Part shown: positions 42,622-50,095 of the stretch, piece after piece
How the letters are laid out: every line of letters begins with the position of its first letter
How positions within the stretch are numbered: the first letter of the stretch is position 1
DNA from: a virus
Strand: one strand, 5' to 3'
Virus record (IMG/VR): IMGVR_UViG_3300025012_000055
Coordinates: 1 to 64,000 of that record
Length of the DNA: 64,000 nt
The notes under the pieces: generated by a model
The model's input: only the letters and a program-made list of their open reading frames with translations
What the model was told of the DNA's origin: nothing
Databases searched by the model: none
Position numbers and translations under genes: made by a program

Positions 42622-44610
42622 ATGTCTTGGTTTAATAAACAATTTGGAAATATGGAAACATCATTTGGTGAAAGAACCAAATCAACAAAAGGAAACAAAG
42701 GAACAAGTTTTTGGGGAAAAAGATTATTTGATTTTAATAATAATGATAAAGAACCCACAATTCTTGAAAGAACTAAACTTCTTAAATCTGTAAGAAATTT
42801 TGTTAAAATATTAACTGGAAAGGATATTCCTGTTAGATATTCTTCTGAAGGGGAGGATAAAAGTTTTACTGATAGTAAAACAATTACTATTTCTGGAAAT
42901 GTATCAAAAGAATTTGATGCTACCTGTGGACTAGCAATGCATGAAGGAACTCATATTGTTTTAACTGATTTTGAAATTTTACATCAAATAATGGATGAAA
43001 AACAAAGGAAACAATTATTAGATAAAAAATATTTGAATTATATTGGGTTAATTAAAGATTTGTTAAATATTATAGAGGACAGAAGAATTGACGATTGGCA
43101 ATATAAAGAATCCCCAGGATATAAAATATATTATCAGGAAATGTATAAGAAATATTTTGAATCAGATAAAATTAATGAATTAATAAACAACAAATTTGTA
43201 GTTTGTGAAGAAACAAAACAAAAAATAGATTTAACTGAAGAAACGGTACAAAACTATATGTTTTATGTTATCAATATAACTAACCCAAAAGTTAAAATGA
43301 ATGAATTAAAAGGACTTCCAGAAATATGGAAATTAGTTGATATTAAAAATATTGATAGACTGGGTGATAATAAAAAAGGAACTAAAAAGGCATTGGGTGT
43401 TGCACTTAAAATTTTTGATATTATTGAAAAATATGTTACAAAAGAAGATATGAAAAAAAATGAGGGTGATAAAAGTAAAGATAATGAACCAATTGAATAT
43501 GATGGGCCATTAAAAGATTTAAAATCAGGAAATGGTAAAGGAGGAAAACTTGTTAAATTGGGACCAAATGCACTTAAAGAACTACAGAATTTATTAAAAA
43601 AACAAAAAGATTTTTTAAAAAGTTTGGTTAAAAAACAAAAAGTTGATTCTGAAACAAATAATAAAATTAATGTTTTAATAGAATCAGATACAGAAGAAAT
43701 TGAAATAAAAAAACAACAAGATAGAGAATCCAATGATGGGGAACACAAAGTTATTACTGTCAATAACATTACAATGAATACAATCCAATCAAACATATAT
43801 AAAATATTTAATTATTATAATTCTTATCAGGATGAAAATGTTAATCGGGGGATAATGCTTGGAACCATGCTGGGGAAAAAACTTCAAACAAGGCAAGAAG
43901 AAAGAACTTTAATAACACCCAGATTAAATATCGGGAAAATTGATAAAAGAAGATTATCAAATTGCGGTTATGGTTCAGATGATATATTTTTTACCAAAAC
44001 TACAGATAAATATGGAGATATATCAGTTCATATTTCATTAGATTTAAGTGGTTCAATGACTGGTAATAAATGGACAAATACAATGATTTCTGCTATTGCT
44101 ATTGCAAAAGCAGCATCAATGACAAAAGGAATAAGAGTTCAAATATCATTGAGATATTCTGATGGTATTAATGATAACCAACCTGAGCAAGCAATTGTTA
44201 TTAATTTTTATGACTCAAAAATTGATAGTCCTAATAAATTGAAATGGTTTAAATATGTTTCACCTCATGGTTGTACTCCAGAAGGATTATGTTATGAGGC
44301 ACTTATGACTAAAATTATGAAACCACTTTTAAATAAAAATTCTTTATTTATTAATTATTCTGATGGATATCCTGGAATGTGTACTATGGGAACACAAGAG
44401 GGAATAATAATTACAAAACAAGCAGTTAATAAAATAAGAAATTCTGGGGTTGAAATACTGTCTTTCTTTATTAATGAAAATGGTTTAGATGATATGAATT
44501 CATTTAAAGAAATGTATGGAAAAGGTACAACAAATATTAATGTTACAAGTTTAATACCGTTAGCAAAAGAATTAAATAAGAAATTTCTTCAAATGGGAAA
44601 ACTTAATTAA
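42622..44610 (+). CDS. VWA-domain protein with HExxH metallopeptidase-like region
   Basis: 662 residues. The N-terminal half has LAMHEGTHIVLTDFEIL (HExTH, about residue 112) and a downstream IIEDRRIDDW that could supply a metal ligand. The C-terminal half is a von Willebrand A domain with MIDAS HISLDLSGSMTGNKW (about 475) and NYSDGYPGM. This CobT-like plan usually works with a MoxR-type AAA+ ATPase, and one follows at 45274. Together they may form a protein-remodelling machine; the target is unknown. Confidence 0.78.
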   Translation: MSWFNKQFGNMETSFGERTKSTKGNKGTSFWGKRLFDFNNNDKEPTILERTKLLKSVRNFVKILTGKDIPVRYSSEGEDKSFTDSKTITISGNVSKEFDATCGLAMHEGTHIVLTDFEILHQIMDEKQRKQLLDKKYLNYIGLIKDLLNIIEDRRIDDWQYKESPGYKIYYQEMYKKYFESDKINELINNKFVVCEETKQKIDLTEETVQNYMFYVINITNPKVKMNELKGLPEIWKLVDIKNIDRLGDNKKGTKKALGVALKIFDIIEKYVTKEDMKKNEGDKSKDNEPIEYDGPLKDLKSGNGKGGKLVKLGPNALKELQNLLKKQKDFLKSLVKKQKVDSETNNKINVLIESDTEEIEIKKQQDRESNDGEHKVITVNNITMNTIQSNIYKIFNYYNSYQDENVNRGIMLGTMLGKKLQTRQEERTLITPRLNIGKIDKRRLSNCGYGSDDIFFTKTTDKYGDISVHISLDLSGSMTGNKWTNTMISAIAIAKAASMTKGIRVQISLRYSDGINDNQPEQAIVINFYDSKIDSPNKLKWFKYVSPHGCTPEGLCYEALMTKIMKPLLNKNSLFINYSDGYPGMCTMGTQEGIIITKQAVNKIRNSGVEILSFFINENGLDDMNSFKEMYGKGTTNINVTSLIPLAKELNKKFLQMGKLN

Positions 44611-44622
44611 TTATTTTTAATA

Positions 44623-45063
44623 ATGAATAAAAAAATAAGAAATTATAAACCTGGAGATAAAGTTATCATTTTAAAAAATAATTATTGTAATCATAAGGTG
44701 GGAGATGTTGGATTTATCATAATGCAAAATCCAAATCCGGGTTTTAATAATTGTTGGGTTGTTGATGTAAAAAGAAAAATAAGTATATCTGGAAACTGGA
44801 CACCTTATGTTTCCTATTTAGATGAAAATATTGAATATTATTATGAAAAACCATTAAAAGAATTAAGAAATAAAATATATAATGATTATTATAACACTTT
44901 ATTTTTGGCTAAGGGAATTAAAATAAATAAAGATGTTTATGGAACAATAAGTAATTTTATTAATAAAGAAGAAACTTTAACAAATGAAGAGATTAAACAA
45001 TGTGCATTAATTTGGGAAAAATATAATAAAAATTATGAAAAAATCAAAAAAAATAAAAAGTGA
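44623..45063 (+). CDS. Small hypothetical protein, paralogue of 39691
   Basis: 146 residues: KPGDKVIILKNNYCNHKVGD barrel-like start, EYYYEKPLKEL, and the C-terminal NKEETLTNEEIKQCALIWEK shared with 39691. Lies between the VWA gene and its ATPase. Function unknown. Confidence 0.6.
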   Translation: MNKKIRNYKPGDKVIILKNNYCNHKVGDVGFIIMQNPNPGFNNCWVVDVKRKISISGNWTPYVSYLDENIEYYYEKPLKELRNKIYNDYYNTLFLAKGIKINKDVYGTISNFINKEETLTNEEIKQCALIWEKYNKNYEKIKKNKK

Positions 45064-45196
45064 AAAAGAGCCAATGGAAGAAATTCCAGTCATAAATCTT
45101 GATGAAATTGAAATTAATGAAGAAAAAGAAACCAAACAAGAAGATAATAATGATAATAATATTTCAGAAAATAATCCATTTGTTAGCAATAATTAA
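45035..45196 (+). CDS. Small acidic protein with C-terminal NNPFVSNN
   Basis: 53 residues, ATG at 45035 overlapping the end of 44623 in another frame. Basic start (MKKSKKIKSEKEP), then an acidic Asn-rich tail. The last residues NNPFVSNN match the tails of the next two genes (ENPFTTNN and ENPFAKNN). That shared tail is the best evidence that this short ORF is real. Confidence 0.6.
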   Translation: MKKSKKIKSEKEPMEEIPVINLDEIEINEEKETKQEDNNDNNISENNPFVSNN

Positions 45197-45203
45197 TTTT
45201 TTA

Positions 45204-45241
45204 TTTGGATATGTCAATTATTTTACTTACTTTTGTATTCT
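45204..45241 (+). promoter_or_regulatory. Host-type promoter
   Basis: TTTG at 45204-45207, 20-base spacer, TACTTTTG at 45228-45235. Confidence 0.75.
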
Positions 45242-45273
45242 AATTAATAACTTAATTTATTAACTTAAAAAAA

Positions 45274-46503
45274 ATGAAAAAATTAAAAAAAGAAATGGAA
45301 AATCCACCCCAATTAACCAAAACTAAAAAACAAGTTCCAGAAACTAAAAATACTTATCAACCAATTGAAGGTGATATTATTAAAGTAACAAAACAAGATG
45401 ATGGTAGAGTTTATTTTGCAAGCATTGTTGGAACAAATAGTGATGTTACTGACCATATTGATTTAGATATTAGAAAACAATCATATGAAAAAGGAAAGAA
45501 TATTATTTTTGAAAACGGAGAATATCAATTAGTTGATAAAGATTATGTACCACAAATACCAGAAAATCAAATATTTGATATGAGTTTTGTACATAACAGT
45601 TATAAATATAAACCTAAAAAGCTTTTTATTAATGAATTAAAATGGAAATATCTTATAAGAAATATACTTAAGTCAAAGAATATTATTATGACTGGCCTCT
45701 CCGGTTCAGGAAAAACTATAAGTGCTTTTCATGCTGCCAGTACTTTAAAAAGAAAATTATTTAATATTCCTTTAGGTTCTACGCAGGACCCACGGGCAGC
45801 ACTTATTGGAAATACTTTTTATAACAAAGAAAAAGGAACATTTTTTAATGAAAGCACATTTGTTCAGGCAATTCAAACAGAAAATGCTGTTATTCTCTTG
45901 GAAGAATTATCAAGAGCACATCCTGAAGCATGGAATATTCTTATGCCTGTCTTGGACAAAGAACAAAACTTTTTAAAATTGGACGAAGCAGAAGGGCAGC
46001 CAGTAATTAAAGTTGCAAAGGGGGTTTCTTTTATTGCTACTGCAAATGTTGGAAGTGAATATACTTCAACAAGAGTATTTGATAGAGCACTATCTGACAG
46101 GTTTACAACTATTGAAATGGATGTACTTAACAAGGATGAAGAAGTTGAATTACTTACAATGTTATATCCAGATATTAATAAAAAAACAATTGAAGCCCTT
46201 GCTAAAATAACACATGAAACAAGAAAAGATCAAGAATCAGAATCCCCCAAATTAAACACTGCAATTAGTACACGAATGTCAGTTGAAATGGGAGAAATTA
46301 TTAATGATGGATTTTCATTACTGGAAGCAATGGAAGTATGTGTTCTTCCGTTTTATAATTTATCTGGGGGCGCAGAATCAGAAAGAGAGTACATTATGCA
46401 ACTCATTCAGAAACATTTGCCTAATGATGAAGATGATAAAGAATTAGTTGGTGATAAAAATGATGAACGAGAGAATGAAAATCCATTTACTACTAATAAT
46501 TAA
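45274..46503 (+). CDS. MoxR-type AAA+ ATPase
   Basis: 409 residues. Walker A GLSGSGKTISA (about residue 145), Walker B AVILLEELSRAHPEAWNIL, sensor-type ATANVGSEY and arginine-finger region FDRALSDRFTTIEMDVL give a MoxR/CobS-like ATPase. An N-terminal 120-residue extension precedes it. Partner of the VWA protein at 42622 by family precedent. The C-terminus ends ENPFTTNN, like its two small neighbours. Confidence 0.85.
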   Translation: MKKLKKEMENPPQLTKTKKQVPETKNTYQPIEGDIIKVTKQDDGRVYFASIVGTNSDVTDHIDLDIRKQSYEKGKNIIFENGEYQLVDKDYVPQIPENQIFDMSFVHNSYKYKPKKLFINELKWKYLIRNILKSKNIIMTGLSGSGKTISAFHAASTLKRKLFNIPLGSTQDPRAALIGNTFYNKEKGTFFNESTFVQAIQTENAVILLEELSRAHPEAWNILMPVLDKEQNFLKLDEAEGQPVIKVAKGVSFIATANVGSEYTSTRVFDRALSDRFTTIEMDVLNKDEEVELLTMLYPDINKKTIEALAKITHETRKDQESESPKLNTAISTRMSVEMGEIINDGFSLLEAMEVCVLPFYNLSGGAESEREYIMQLIQKHLPNDEDDKELVGDKNDERENENPFTTNN

Positions 46504-46530
46504 ATTATTAATATTTTAAAAAAAAATAAA

Positions 46531-46731
46531 ATGAAAAAAGCTAAAAGATATTTTCCCTTTGATAATCAAAAATTATCTAAATGTCATAATGTTCCTTTTA
46601 TTGAGGGAACAAATTTATGTATTTTCTGTAAAAAACCTTCTCTTACAGTAATATCAGAAAAAAAGGAAGAAATCGTAGATTTAAAAAGGGATAATATTTC
46701 AAAAGAAAATCCTTTTGCTAAAAATAACTAA
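46531..46731 (+). CDS. Small Cys-rich protein with C-terminal ENPFAKNN
   Basis: 66 residues. CHNVPFIEGTNLCIFCKK may bind zinc. The C-terminus ENPFAKNN matches the tails of the genes at 45035 and 45274. It directly follows the MoxR-type ATPase. Function unknown; possible adaptor. Confidence 0.6.
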   Translation: MKKAKRYFPFDNQKLSKCHNVPFIEGTNLCIFCKKPSLTVISEKKEEIVDLKRDNISKENPFAKNN

Positions 46732-46740
46732 ATGTGAAAA

Positions 46741-47043
46741 ATGACAACGGAGATACAAATTATAAAAGAACTTAATGTAATTTTTTATAAAAGAGGATGG
46801 AAATTATTGCCCCCAGATAATATCTATCAGAATGATAGTGAGCTTACATGGTATAAGGTTATTCTCAGTGATGTTTATTTAGATAGAAGTTTTATACCTT
46901 ATAAAAAACATTTAAATAAATTTACAATTGAAGAATTAGATAATTACGTTGTTGAATTTATTAACCCAGTATGTAAAAAATATAAAATTGATAATATACA
47001 TTTTGCTGATGAAGGAAAACCAAATAGTATACAAATTAAATGA
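46741..47043 (+). CDS. Small paralogue-family protein
   Basis: 100 residues: LTWYKVILSDVYLDRSFIPY, then FTIEELDNYVVEFINPVCKK followed by KIDNIHF. The L..Y....I...K..i..I.F pattern recalls the small-protein family (40971, 47597). Ends overlapping the next start (ATGA). Function unknown. Confidence 0.55.
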   Translation: MTTEIQIIKELNVIFYKRGWKLLPPDNIYQNDSELTWYKVILSDVYLDRSFIPYKKHLNKFTIEELDNYVVEFINPVCKKYKIDNIHFADEGKPNSIQIK

Positions 47044-47600
47044 AAAACATTAAAGTTTCTGATGAAACACATAAAGAATTAATTGAATGGGTTACTCATA
47101 AAGAAATAAAAATAATAGATATTATTGATAGTCTCATTAATACTGGGCTAATGACAGAAAAATATGGGCTATCTTTTTTTCAAACCATAATAAAGAAAGA
47201 AGGATTTGTTTCAAAAAACGAACTCAGTAATTTGGAATCTGATTTAAAAAAAGAATTTTTTGATAATGGGTATGACAAAGGACTTAAAATAGGAGAAGAA
47301 AATGGTTATAAAAAAGGTTATAAAGAATCACAAGAACTAAAAGATAAATTTGTTAGGCCCAAAAGTAAAAATAATAAAGAAGAAAATATAATAATAAAAG
47401 AAATTGTTAAGGAAAAAATTATTGAAAAAGAACCTTCTTTTGAAAACTTGTTATTATATTTTGGAAATAAGGATTTAACACATGAAGAACAAAGACAAGT
47501 TTCAGATTTTATAAGAATGTTTAGAATGAAATATGAGGATATTTATGGTGAAGAAAAAAATACAAGATTTGTTAGACTGGAACAAAAAAGGAAAAAATGA
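47040..47600 (+). CDS. Hypothetical coiled-coil protein
   Basis: 186 residues. N-terminal MKNIKVSDETHKELIEWVTH resembles a ribbon-helix-helix start. A Gly/Tyr-spaced helix (YDKGLKIGEENGYKKGYKES) and a charged helix follow, ending in a compact C-terminal part. Possibly DNA-binding; not established. Coupled by overlap to genes on both sides. Confidence 0.55.
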   Translation: MKNIKVSDETHKELIEWVTHKEIKIIDIIDSLINTGLMTEKYGLSFFQTIIKKEGFVSKNELSNLESDLKKEFFDNGYDKGLKIGEENGYKKGYKESQELKDKFVRPKSKNNKEENIIIKEIVKEKIIEKEPSFENLLLYFGNKDLTHEEQRQVSDFIRMFRMKYEDIYGEEKNTRFVRLEQKRKK

Positions 47601-47914
47601 AAGAAATAGGGGAAGAAAAAATAAAGTTTAAAAGATTTGAAAATTGGTTAATAAAAAATTATACAAATTTTTTAGATAATAAAGAATATATGCTTAAAGT
47701 AAATCATTTTTATTGTACATATTCTGGTGTAGGTACTCATCTTAGGTTACTAACTAATATATTTCCAAAATGGAATGATTTATTAAAAAAATATAGACAT
47801 GAACAATTGATTGATTATTTTATGGGAGTGGTTAGAATAAAATTACCACAATTAAAAGGAACAAAATTGATATTCACATCAAATAAAGAAAAAGAAATAA
47901 ATGTAATAATTTAA
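47597..47914 (+). CDS. Small paralogue-family protein
   Basis: 105 residues. FCTYSG-type middle (HFYCTYSGVGTHLRLLTNIF) then WNDLLKKYRHEQLIDYFMGV and a C-terminal LIFTSNKEKEI strand: the family core seen at 40971 and 31877. Precedes dnaJ by 6 bases. Function unknown. Confidence 0.55.
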   Translation: MKEIGEEKIKFKRFENWLIKNYTNFLDNKEYMLKVNHFYCTYSGVGTHLRLLTNIFPKWNDLLKKYRHEQLIDYFMGVVRIKLPQLKGTKLIFTSNKEKEINVII

Positions 47915-47920
47915 AAATTA

Positions 47921-48943
47921 ATGAATAAAGACCCATATCAAATATTAGGACTTAATAAAGATGCATCACAAGATGAAATTAAAAAGGCTTTTAGAAAAAA
48001 AGCAATACAACATCACCCAGATAAGGGGGGGGATGAAGAAAAATTCAAAGAAATTAATTGGGCAAACTCAATTCTCTCTGATTCACAAAAAAAAGAACAA
48101 TATGATAACTTAGGTCATGTTGGAAAAGGACAAGAATTTGAGGGGTTTAATATGAATGATATATTTTCTCATTTTGAAAATATGTTTGGTTTCAGAAGAA
48201 ACAGGCAAGGATATAATAATCAAAATAAAGGTACTAATTTAAGAATTAAAATTAAAGTAAATTTAAAAGAAGTATTAGAAGGAACTCAGAGAAAAATTAA
48301 AATAAATAGACATGTTAAGTGTGATAGTTGTTCTGGAAGGGGTGGAACAGGGGAAATAACATGTTTAAATTGTAAAGGTTCTGGGCAACTAACAAATTCA
48401 CAAAGAACAGCATTTGGTATGTTCCAACAAACAATAATATGTTATATTTGTAATGGTTCTGGTAAAATAATTCAAAATAAATGTCATAATTGTTCTGGAG
48501 AAGGAATAATACCGAAACAAGAATATCTTGGAATAGAAATACCAAAAGGTGTGGAAGAAGGAATGCAATTAAATATGCCAGGATATGGGAATTGTGGGAA
48601 AAATAATGGTCCAAATGGAGATTTATTAATATTAATAGAAGAAGAAAAACATCCTCACTTAATAAGAGAAGGTTTAAATGTTATTTATAATTTAGATTTA
48701 AATTATGTTGATGCTTGTTTGGGATCAAATATTGAAATACCTACAATATTAAATAATACTAAAATTGATATTAAATCTGGAACACAACCTGGAAAAGTAT
48801 TAAAATTAAAAAGAAAAGGATTACCAAATATAAATAATTCTTATGAGGTTGGAGACCAATTAATAAACATAAACGTAATTATTCCAAACAATCTAAAATC
48901 TGAAGAAAAACATTTATTAGAACAAATAAAAGAATTAAAATAA
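47921..48943 (+). CDS. dnaJ: DnaJ/Hsp40 co-chaperone, full type I
   Basis: 340 residues. J domain DPYQILGLNKDASQDEIKKA with the HPD motif in HHPDKGG; short G/F region (GFNMNDIFSHFENMFGF); four zinc repeats CDSCSGRG, CLNCKGSG, CYICNGSG, CHNCSGEG; C-terminal client-binding domain ending in a helix. All type I parts are present. In the cell it would deliver clients to host DnaK; phages may redirect host Hsp70 with such proteins. It is near the MoxR/VWA genes. Confidence 0.95.
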   Translation: MNKDPYQILGLNKDASQDEIKKAFRKKAIQHHPDKGGDEEKFKEINWANSILSDSQKKEQYDNLGHVGKGQEFEGFNMNDIFSHFENMFGFRRNRQGYNNQNKGTNLRIKIKVNLKEVLEGTQRKIKINRHVKCDSCSGRGGTGEITCLNCKGSGQLTNSQRTAFGMFQQTIICYICNGSGKIIQNKCHNCSGEGIIPKQEYLGIEIPKGVEEGMQLNMPGYGNCGKNNGPNGDLLILIEEEKHPHLIREGLNVIYNLDLNYVDACLGSNIEIPTILNNTKIDIKSGTQPGKVLKLKRKGLPNINNSYEVGDQLININVIIPNNLKSEEKHLLEQIKELK

Positions 48944-48951
48944 ATAATTTA

Positions 48952-49407
48952 ATGAAAACTATTCTAAAAACAAAAAGACAAGAATTCATTGATATTTTAA
49001 ATAAAGAAGATATTCCTTATAAAATAACTCCCCCCTTTCGGGGGGTTATGAAAAACAATAAATCCTCCCCCTCGGGAGGTTATAAGATTATTATTGATGG
49101 TTCTTATATAAATTCTAAATTAATAACATATATTCCAGATAATGTTGAATTTAATAATAAAAGTTTTGTAAGTTTATCTTCTCTTAAAAAAATGGGAAAT
49201 AATATTAAGTTTAATAATAAGCATAATGTGTGGCTAATTTCAATTTTTTATTTTAATACATTTTCTGTTAATTTCACAAATAATATTCATGATGTATTTT
49301 TTGGAAAAGAAACATACTGGATGAATTTATTTCCTTATGAATTATATAATATTGGGGGAAATTTTCATATAATAAATAAAAAAAATGAATATAAAATAAT
49401 AAAATAA
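48952..49407 (+). CDS. Repeat protein, paralogue of 5368, with hairpin-coded insertion
   Basis: 151 residues. KRQEFIDILNKEDIPYKI, LITYIPDNVEFNN and MGNNIKFNN align with the 5368 protein, as does the C-terminal VNFTNNIHDVFFGKETYWMN. It lacks the ITESQFKRLIE N-terminus. Between residues 25 and 45 it has an extra TPPFRGVMKNNKSSPSGG coded by two GC-rich hairpins (49030-49079), absent from the paralogue. Function unknown. Confidence 0.6.
   Translation: MKTILKTKRQEFIDILNKEDIPYKITPPFRGVMKNNKSSPSGGYKIIIDGSYINSKLITYIPDNVEFNNKSFVSLSSLKKMGNNIKFNNKHNVWLISIFYFNTFSVNFTNNIHDVFFGKETYWMNLFPYELYNIGGNFHIINKKNEYKIIK
49030..49079. repeat. Two tandem GC-rich palindromes inside a gene
   Basis: CCCCCC TTTC GGGGGG (49030-49045) and CCTCCC CCTC GGGAGG (49064-49079), both followed by TTAT, stand out in very AT-rich DNA. 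They are in frame and add about 18 residues to the 48952 product. Confidence 0.85.
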
Positions 49408-49658
49408 AAAAAACTATAAAATTAGAAGTCGGTAAAACATATAAAAATTATGGTGTGTATCTTGGAATTACCACAGTTTACGAATATAGTGGAAAAGTAC
49501 ATGAAGAACATAGATTTAGGTCTAATGAAACTGAAAATGATTTTGATGGATTTGATAATATTCCAGTGATTAAAGAAATCAGGACAGATGATGAAAAGAT
49601 ATTGAAGAGAATAGAACATGAAAATCAAATTAATTATAAAAAAAATCATTATAAATAA
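49404..49658 (+). CDS. Small hypothetical protein with unclear start
   Basis: 84 codons if it starts at ATA 49404 (IKKTIKLEVGKTYKNYGVYL), 67 if at GTG 49455. The N-terminal stretch from 49413 reads like a normal protein start, so either ATA serves as start or an ATG was lost by one base. It contains a GKTYKNYG barrel-like start and YSGKVHEEHRF. Function unknown. Confidence 0.45.
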   Translation: MKKTIKLEVGKTYKNYGVYLGITTVYEYSGKVHEEHRFRSNETENDFDGFDNIPVIKEIRTDDEKILKRIEHENQINYKKNHYK

Positions 49659-49782
49659 ACGACCAGAAAAATGGGGTAGTGGATTATGGACAAAAAAACA
49701 TACAATATATCTTTTATTTGGAATATTTCCAATTTGGCATGATTATTATTATTATATTAAAAAAATAAATAATAAAAAATGA
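49618..49782 (+). CDS. Small basic/aromatic protein, 54 residues
   Basis: ATG at 49618, overlapping the end of the preceding frame; stop TGA 49780-49782 overlaps the next ATG. It contains RPEKWGSGLWTKKHTIYLLF followed by GIFPIWHDYYYY, possibly membrane-associating. ATGA coupling supports it. Function unknown. Confidence 0.5.
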   Translation: MKIKLIIKKIIINKRPEKWGSGLWTKKHTIYLLFGIFPIWHDYYYYIKKINNKK

Positions 49783-50063
49783 AATCAAAAGAAGATTATT
49801 TTATTGAGTTATTAAAAGTTTTAAAACCAAAAACTCTTAATGAACATCCAGATTATATATTTTATGTTTATAAAGATAAACTTTATATTGAATATAATAA
49901 AAAAACTAACCATGCCTGGGTAGATTATAATAGAATATGGAAAATTTTTTCATCCAAATATCATTGTAATTCTCAGGAAATCAAGAAGATAACAACTGAC
50001 CTGTTGGAAGAACATTTAAAATTGAAGGGAGTAACAACTATGGGCTTTGTCCATATTTTCTGA
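49779..50063 (+). CDS. Small hypothetical protein ending in a repeated segment
   Basis: 94 residues. The C-terminal codons (KKITTDLLEEHLKLKGVTT) lie in the 63-bp repeat that also occurs at 42543. The N-terminal IELLKVLKPKTLNEHPDYIF is unremarkable. The final MGFVHIF seems to be added after the repeat end. Function unknown. Confidence 0.55.
   Translation: MKSKEDYFIELLKVLKPKTLNEHPDYIFYVYKDKLYIEYNKKTNHAWVDYNRIWKIFSSKYHCNSQEIKKITTDLLEEHLKLKGVTTMGFVHIF
49978..50040 (+). repeat. 63-bp dispersed repeat, copy 2
   Basis: Identical to 42543-42605. A third partial copy (GTTGGAAGAACATTTAAAAT plus TGA) is at 50069-50091, 28 bases downstream. Confidence 0.9.
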
Positions 50064-50095
50064 CTGCCGTTGGAAGAACATTTAAAATTGATAAG

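Noticed and set aside
43263-43796. 177-codon minus-strand frame inside the VWA gene
   Set aside because: Antisense shadow; the plus-strand protein has clear HExxH and VWA motifs across this span.
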